Assembly (NCBI GenBank): GCA_030638185.1
Contig: DAOWFD010000140.1
Coordinates: 1 to 9,409, forward strand
Length of the DNA stretch: 9,409 nucleotides
Direction: 5' to 3'
DNA from: Candidatus Aegiribacteria sp.
Lineage (GTDB): Bacteria; Fermentibacterota; Fermentibacteria; Fermentibacterales; JCC-6
The notes under the pieces were generated by a model, which saw only the letters and a list, made by a program, of their open reading frames with translations, ran no database searches and was not told the origin of the DNA. The position numbers were made by a program, and so were the translations under genes. This document shows, piece by piece, positions 5,835-9,409 of this stretch (the stretch's first letter is position 1; every line of letters starts with the position of its first letter).

Positions 5835-8630
5835 TTAATGAATCACAATCACAGTTCTGGTCTCTGTAAAGGAACCGGAAACAAGAGACACATAGTATAT
5901 CCCTGTAGGAATTATGTGCCCGCTTGTATCCTTTAAATTCCAAATGAGATTATGGTTCCGCATTCCAGGCAATTCCTCCGCAATGGTATTAACCAGATGT
6001 CCGGATATGTCATAAATATGTACAGTTGAACCAACAGCTTCAGATGTCATGAACTCAATACTTAATGAACCTCTTACGGGATTTGGGAATACAGTAAAGT
6101 AATCGTCAATTTCGATATCCAGAGATGCAATTCCAGTAAGACGCACATTATCTGAGTCAATATTATTTAAAACTCGAGTTCCAGGAGGAGTTAAATAATA
6201 AGTATTAAGAATTGGTGTAGTATTTGGATACAAGTATTCACGGGTTTTCACCCTAATTCTTCCATCATCACCTGGCCAAACATCAGATATTGATCTAAAA
6301 TCTGTCTCACACCATTGCATTGATAGTGAATCATACCAAGTATGACCTGCGAATACCAGAAAATCACTACTACTTCCACTACCATAAGAATCATAAACTG
6401 AAACATGAAGCTCAATATTCTGTACATATACTTCATCTCTTATGATACTTCCGTCTTCCGGTGGCGGTATTATTTTTCTCCATGCTAACCAACCGAATCT
6501 ATCAAAATCACAGGTGGGATTTTCCCAGGGATTCTCAGGTGGATATGTTATTGCAGTAATTAGAGCACTAAATAACTCACCAGAGGCATCAATTGCTGCA
6601 TAATCAAACACTATTGCATTTTGTCTAATATTCCCAAGATAGTCAACAATGTATACATGCAGTACATCGTCTTGAACATCACACATCCATGTTCCTCCGT
6701 AGATATCGCATCTACTATAGCTTTGAGGACCCACTTCATGAAATAGTTCAGCTGTTGTTAGTGGACCTACAAGAGTTATGGTATGTTCTAAATAGTAAGG
6801 AAAAGTAGATATCGCATCATAATTAGCCCATAGAGTATTCGACCTTGAATCCTGATCACTTACCTCACGATAGTAACCCGAAACTGGTACGTGTGGTTCA
6901 ATCCACGTAAAGGTAGGTTCATAGTTGATAATAGAACCACCCCCCAGAGCTGGTACAATTGTTGTGGCATCTGCATCCAGTCCATTTCCAGCAAGATCGG
7001 TCGCAAAAGAAGAGTCTATAGCCAGCTCAACGATCTGATTACCAACATAACCACTTGGTCTCGCTCCAGAAGCGGTATATAATGCATATTCACACTCACC
7101 TGCTGGATTCAAGCAGGATTCATCAAGTGCAAAGGATATTTCATCCTGCCAATTTACAGAGGAATCCGGGCCAATAACCATCTTGATTGTCAAGGAAATA
7201 TTTTGAGTAACTGTTACCGGTTCGCTGTACCAAATCTCCAATGAGTATTCATTAGTGCCGGTCCCAGTACCGATATATGCCCAAGAATCCTGAGGATAAT
7301 ATCCATACATTCTTCCTTCATAGGGATTATTCGGTTCGTTTATTTGGTAATATCTATCCCTTATAATCTCCGAAGGATTGTCTTTTATACAGATTTCGTA
7401 AATCCTTGGAGCCCAGTTATCCACAATTATACCTGTAACTTCAGGTTCAGGCAATGTGATATCGTTAACCGGCAACCTTCTAAAAGTTTTATTATCAAAT
7501 CTTTGAGGGATGGCAATAACATCAATAGCATATCGTCCATCAATGAATGCTGCAGCTTCATCAACATATGCAGGATCTCCATCAAATGCAAATCCCGATG
7601 CAAGTCTTGTGTCCCAGCCCCCTCTACAGTACTCCCCGTCGTTAAAATCATTTTGACGATTATAAGAATCAATCCAGACAGTTGCGACACCGGAAAATGA
7701 CGAATCTGACCTTGGAGTTTCGCAAGTATTTGTCAGGCACAAGTAATTTTGCCAATGATCAGTGTCAAAATAAATCTTTTCGTATTCAGAAATAGGTATC
7801 GTCGGATCAGCATCATCATAGATATATCCACTGAAGTCATATAAAGTACGCCATCTACCCAGAAAAGAAGTGTTGTATCGTTGATACTCAAGTGTGCTGG
7901 GATTCTGCCAGGCCAGGCGCCAATTGACTATTCGAACACCACACGCATCATTTGTTGGATTTTGATAATAGTAAGTATATGGTCTTACTACAATATCAAC
8001 TACTTCGCGGATATTGTTTTGGTCTGCTGATGGGAACGGCGAGTCATCCGGAAAGAATACAACTCCTTTTAATCCAAAAACGCCATAACTATTTAGTGGC
8101 CCAAATGCAGCAACATTGAAAAGACTCCAGCAGCGGATAAGATAATCGATGGGATTGAAGTATCCATGTTGTGGAACTCCTGGGGAAAGAGCACCTACAT
8201 CCAGCCAGCTAAAGTGTACATGACTACCGAGGGAATGCTGTACTAATTCTGAAATCACAGATCTACTGTATGGTACTTCAGGATCAAGTGGAAATCTTTT
8301 ATGATTGATATTTATGTGTCCATATAACCATCCGTAGTCAGCGTTTAAGTCATTACCGATTATTACATGGCCTTCAGCCCGTGTTTCAGTTATTGTATCA
8401 GTCACAATATATTTATCAATCACCCAGAAATCGTCTCCAGGATAAGGAGCAGATACCAGATTATACACTGAGCCATGAAAATCAAGCGCTCTGTGAAAAT
8501 CATCAGTGACATTCCATTGACCGTATCCTCTCCGGAGAGGTGCAAAATAACCTAAGGGCCACGCAGCTGAGCTGTCCGGGTATTCAATGTCAACTGAAGA
8601 TATGAGCAGGAGTAAACACAGATATAACAT
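5835..8630 (-). CDS. Large secreted M23-like (LytM/lysostaphin-type) metallopeptidase with Ig-like region and C-terminal sorting domain
   Basis: The 931-residue product starts at ATG 8630, preceded by GGGAG at a 5-base spacing. It opens with a hydrophobic stretch, LYLCLLLLISS, taken as a signal peptide though it lacks the usual basic residues. An M23 peptidase-like domain occupies about 25-170. HRALD (H46, D50) matches the HxxxD zinc motif, GWLYGHI (H105) the active-site histidine, and GSHVHFSW (H137, H139) the HxH motif; NPIDYL follows, as in many M23 proteins. All residues needed for zinc binding and catalysis thus appear present, implying cleavage of peptidoglycan or Gly-rich peptides. Residues 460-560 resemble an SbsA/Big_5 Ig-like domain (YSEPVTV, then DLAGNGLD). 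The region 170-460 and 565-840 is unassigned. Residues 844-931 (VFPNP, IYDISGH, PTGIYYVSL) form a type IX-type sorting domain. It is translated just after the propeller-like gene. Confidence 0.8.
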   Translation of the reverse strand: MLYLCLLLLISSVDIEYPDSSAAWPLGYFAPLRRGYGQWNVTDDFHRALDFHGSVYNLVSAPYPGDDFWVIDKYIVTDTITETRAEGHVIIGNDLNADYGWLYGHININHKRFPLDPEVPYSRSVISELVQHSLGSHVHFSWLDVGALSPGVPQHGYFNPIDYLIRCWSLFNVAAFGPLNSYGVFGLKGVVFFPDDSPFPSADQNNIREVVDIVVRPYTYYYQNPTNDACGVRIVNWRLAWQNPSTLEYQRYNTSFLGRWRTLYDFSGYIYDDADPTIPISEYEKIYFDTDHWQNYLCLTNTCETPRSDSSFSGVATVWIDSYNRQNDFNDGEYCRGGWDTRLASGFAFDGDPAYVDEAAAFIDGRYAIDVIAIPQRFDNKTFRRLPVNDITLPEPEVTGIIVDNWAPRIYEICIKDNPSEIIRDRYYQINEPNNPYEGRMYGYYPQDSWAYIGTGTGTNEYSLEIWYSEPVTVTQNISLTIKMVIGPDSSVNWQDEISFALDESCLNPAGECEYALYTASGARPSGYVGNQIVELAIDSSFATDLAGNGLDADATTIVPALGGGSIINYEPTFTWIEPHVPVSGYYREVSDQDSRSNTLWANYDAISTFPYYLEHTITLVGPLTTAELFHEVGPQSYSRCDIYGGTWMCDVQDDVLHVYIVDYLGNIRQNAIVFDYAAIDASGELFSALITAITYPPENPWENPTCDFDRFGWLAWRKIIPPPEDGSIIRDEVYVQNIELHVSVYDSYGSGSSSDFLVFAGHTWYDSLSMQWCETDFRSISDVWPGDDGRIRVKTREYLYPNTTPILNTYYLTPPGTRVLNNIDSDNVRLTGIASLDIEIDDYFTVFPNPVRGSLSIEFMTSEAVGSTVHIYDISGHLVNTIAEELPGMRNHNLIWNLKDTSGHIIPTGIYYVSLVSGSFTETRTVIVIH

Positions 8631-8631
8631 A

Positions 8632-9409
8632 TTATCTCCCCTCAATCAGGCAGGAATGTATACTCTCTCCATCAAAGTACCAGAAGCCCGGAATATCACT
8701 GCGGAAACCAGTAGCGGAATTTGCAAATCCAGCATGTGAATCATGCAAACTGTTTGATAACCATACTATATCCATATTGGGAGATAGCAAAACGAAGCGA
8801 GCAAAGAGTCTAGGGTGTTCATATGGCAGAGTAGCCAGTACATAGCCGTTATCTGATACAGATTCTGATGTGAATTGAACAGGCATTTCAGAAACACTTC
8901 TGTAGTTGTTCATGCTTAGAAACTTATCAAGCTTGAAATCACCTTCGGCCAGTGAAATTGATTTGACACCAATATTATCATTTGCGAAGTAGCAGGTTAA
9001 AGCAATAACGGAATCTGATTCACTTATTGAATAATCAAGTACTCTTTCCGCGAAATCGAATCTTGCAATTTGAGTACCATCATCAGTGCTAATAATCTGG
9101 AGTTTATACAAATCTAGAACAATTATATAGGTACCATCATGAGATAACGTAAGGTTTCTTACATGGATTATTCGTTGATTATCGGGTTCGAATAATTCCC
9201 TGGTCCAGTGAAGATTCCCCTGCATATCGTATGCCCGTAGACTGTCGTAGGTGGTTGTGTAAAACCGGTCTCCTGCATTCGATAACCCTACAAACGCATG
9301 TCCCCAGCTAAAGTTATCCCGGGTCAGAGTACAGTTAAAATCCGAATCGTACATCCTCAGATAGGTGTAATGTTTCACAAGTACTATTCCATCGTTAGTT
9401 ACACGGATA
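8632..9409 (-). CDS. Beta-propeller-like protein, C-terminal part (5' end outside window)
   Basis: The frame is open through the right edge of the window and ends at TAA 8634-8632, so about 258 codons are visible. The GTG at 9378 is just an internal codon; the real start lies beyond the window. The sequence consists of repeated four-strand-like units with small turns, for example YDSLRAYDMQGNLHWTREL, LSHDGTYIIVLDLYKLQIIS, and DNGYVLATLPYEHPRLFARF. The S-x-D/N-G-x-Y turns followed by hydrophobic strands resemble WD40/YVTN/PQQ-type propeller blades. No catalytic motif is visible, and I cannot name a family more exactly. Such proteins often act as binding or scaffold modules; here it is probably cotranscribed with, and translationally coupled to, the M23-like gene. 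It has the same AT-rich composition as that gene, unlike the left half of the window. Export cannot be judged without the N-terminus. Confidence 0.65.
   Translation of the reverse strand, partial: IRVTNDGIVLVKHYTYLRMYDSDFNCTLTRDNFSWGHAFVGLSNAGDRFYTTTYDSLRAYDMQGNLHWTRELFEPDNQRIIHVRNLTLSHDGTYIIVLDLYKLQIISTDDGTQIARFDFAERVLDYSISESDSVIALTCYFANDNIGVKSISLAEGDFKLDKFLSMNNYRSVSEMPVQFTSESVSDNGYVLATLPYEHPRLFARFVLLSPNMDIVWLSNSLHDSHAGFANSATGFRSDIPGFWYFDGESIHSCLIEGR
8636..8640 (-). promoter_or_regulatory. Shine-Dalgarno GGGAG for the M23-like gene, inside the upstream coding sequence
   Basis: On the minus strand GGGAGATAATATG contains, in order, the ribosome binding site, the TAA stop of the upstream gene (8634-8632) and, after one base, the ATG at 8630. 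It favours this ATG over an in-frame TTG at 8645, which has no Shine-Dalgarno sequence. It also points to translational coupling of the two genes. Confidence 0.7.

Noticed and set aside
7344..7700. 118-codon open frame on the plus strand inside the M23-like gene
   Set aside because: It is antisense to a well-supported coding frame, has no recognisable domain, and its residues mirror the codon bias of the opposite strand. Treated as a shadow.
1..9409. CRISPR array, tandem repeats, tRNA or rRNA genes
   Set aside because: No regularly spaced direct repeats, cloverleaf-like sequence or rRNA-like conserved blocks were seen on either strand. The only repetition is at protein level, in the beta-ladder fragment and the propeller-like protein.

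Overview
The window looks like chromosome from an uncultured bacterium of the Fibrobacteres-Chlorobi-Bacteroidetes (FCB) superphylum or a neighbouring candidate phylum, for example Fermentibacteria, Aegiribacteria or Latescibacteria. The basis is two large secreted peptidase-type proteins (gingipain-like C25 and M23). Both end in the roughly 85-residue 'NP ... IYDLSG ... GIY' module typical of type IX secretion C-terminal sorting domains in that group. This placement is an inference; the window holds no rRNA or other marker gene. TGA and TAA/TAG all act as ordinary stops in the intact genes, so the code looks standard.

Layout. 1-279 (+) is the 3' end of a DUF4097-type beta-ladder protein, and it overlaps the tail of a convergent HAD-IA phosphatase (242-949, -). 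A divergent gap of about 70 bp separates that gene from a tight two-gene operon on the plus strand: a DUF89/ARMT1-like phosphatase (1022-1882) and a Cof-type HAD-IIB phosphatase (1888-2775), with the second ribosome binding site overlapping the first stop codon. Convergent to this operon, with 19 bp between, is a 763-residue gingipain-like C25 peptidase (2795-5086, -). It has its own near-consensus promoter (TTGACA-17-GATACT) at 5142-5170. The stretch 5087-5834 holds no intact gene. It contains the promoter, a minus-strand reading frame interrupted by TGA, and the first 51 codons of a metallophosphoesterase gene that ends abruptly at 5653. From about 5654 to the right end the base composition drops visibly, from roughly 55% to roughly 40% GC on the lines I counted. 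There a minus-strand pair encodes a beta-propeller-like protein (8632 to beyond the window) and a 931-residue secreted M23 metallopeptidase-like protein (5835-8630), with one base between them.

How the parts fit. The left half is dominated by small cytoplasmic metal-dependent phosphohydrolases: two HAD proteins, DUF89, and the metallophosphoesterase remnant. DUF89 proteins are known as metabolite 'damage-control' phosphatases, so a house-cleaning role for the DUF89-HAD operon is plausible but unproven. The right half is envelope or secretome: a cysteine peptidase and a probable cell-wall or peptide-cleaving M23 enzyme, both apparently sent through a sorting-domain pathway. The most informative oddities are the truncated phosphoesterase coinciding with the composition change, which suggests a recombination or insertion junction near 5650, and the unusually built M23 protein with a full set of putative active-site residues. 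I found no CRISPR array, tRNA, rRNA, IS element or clear phage gene.
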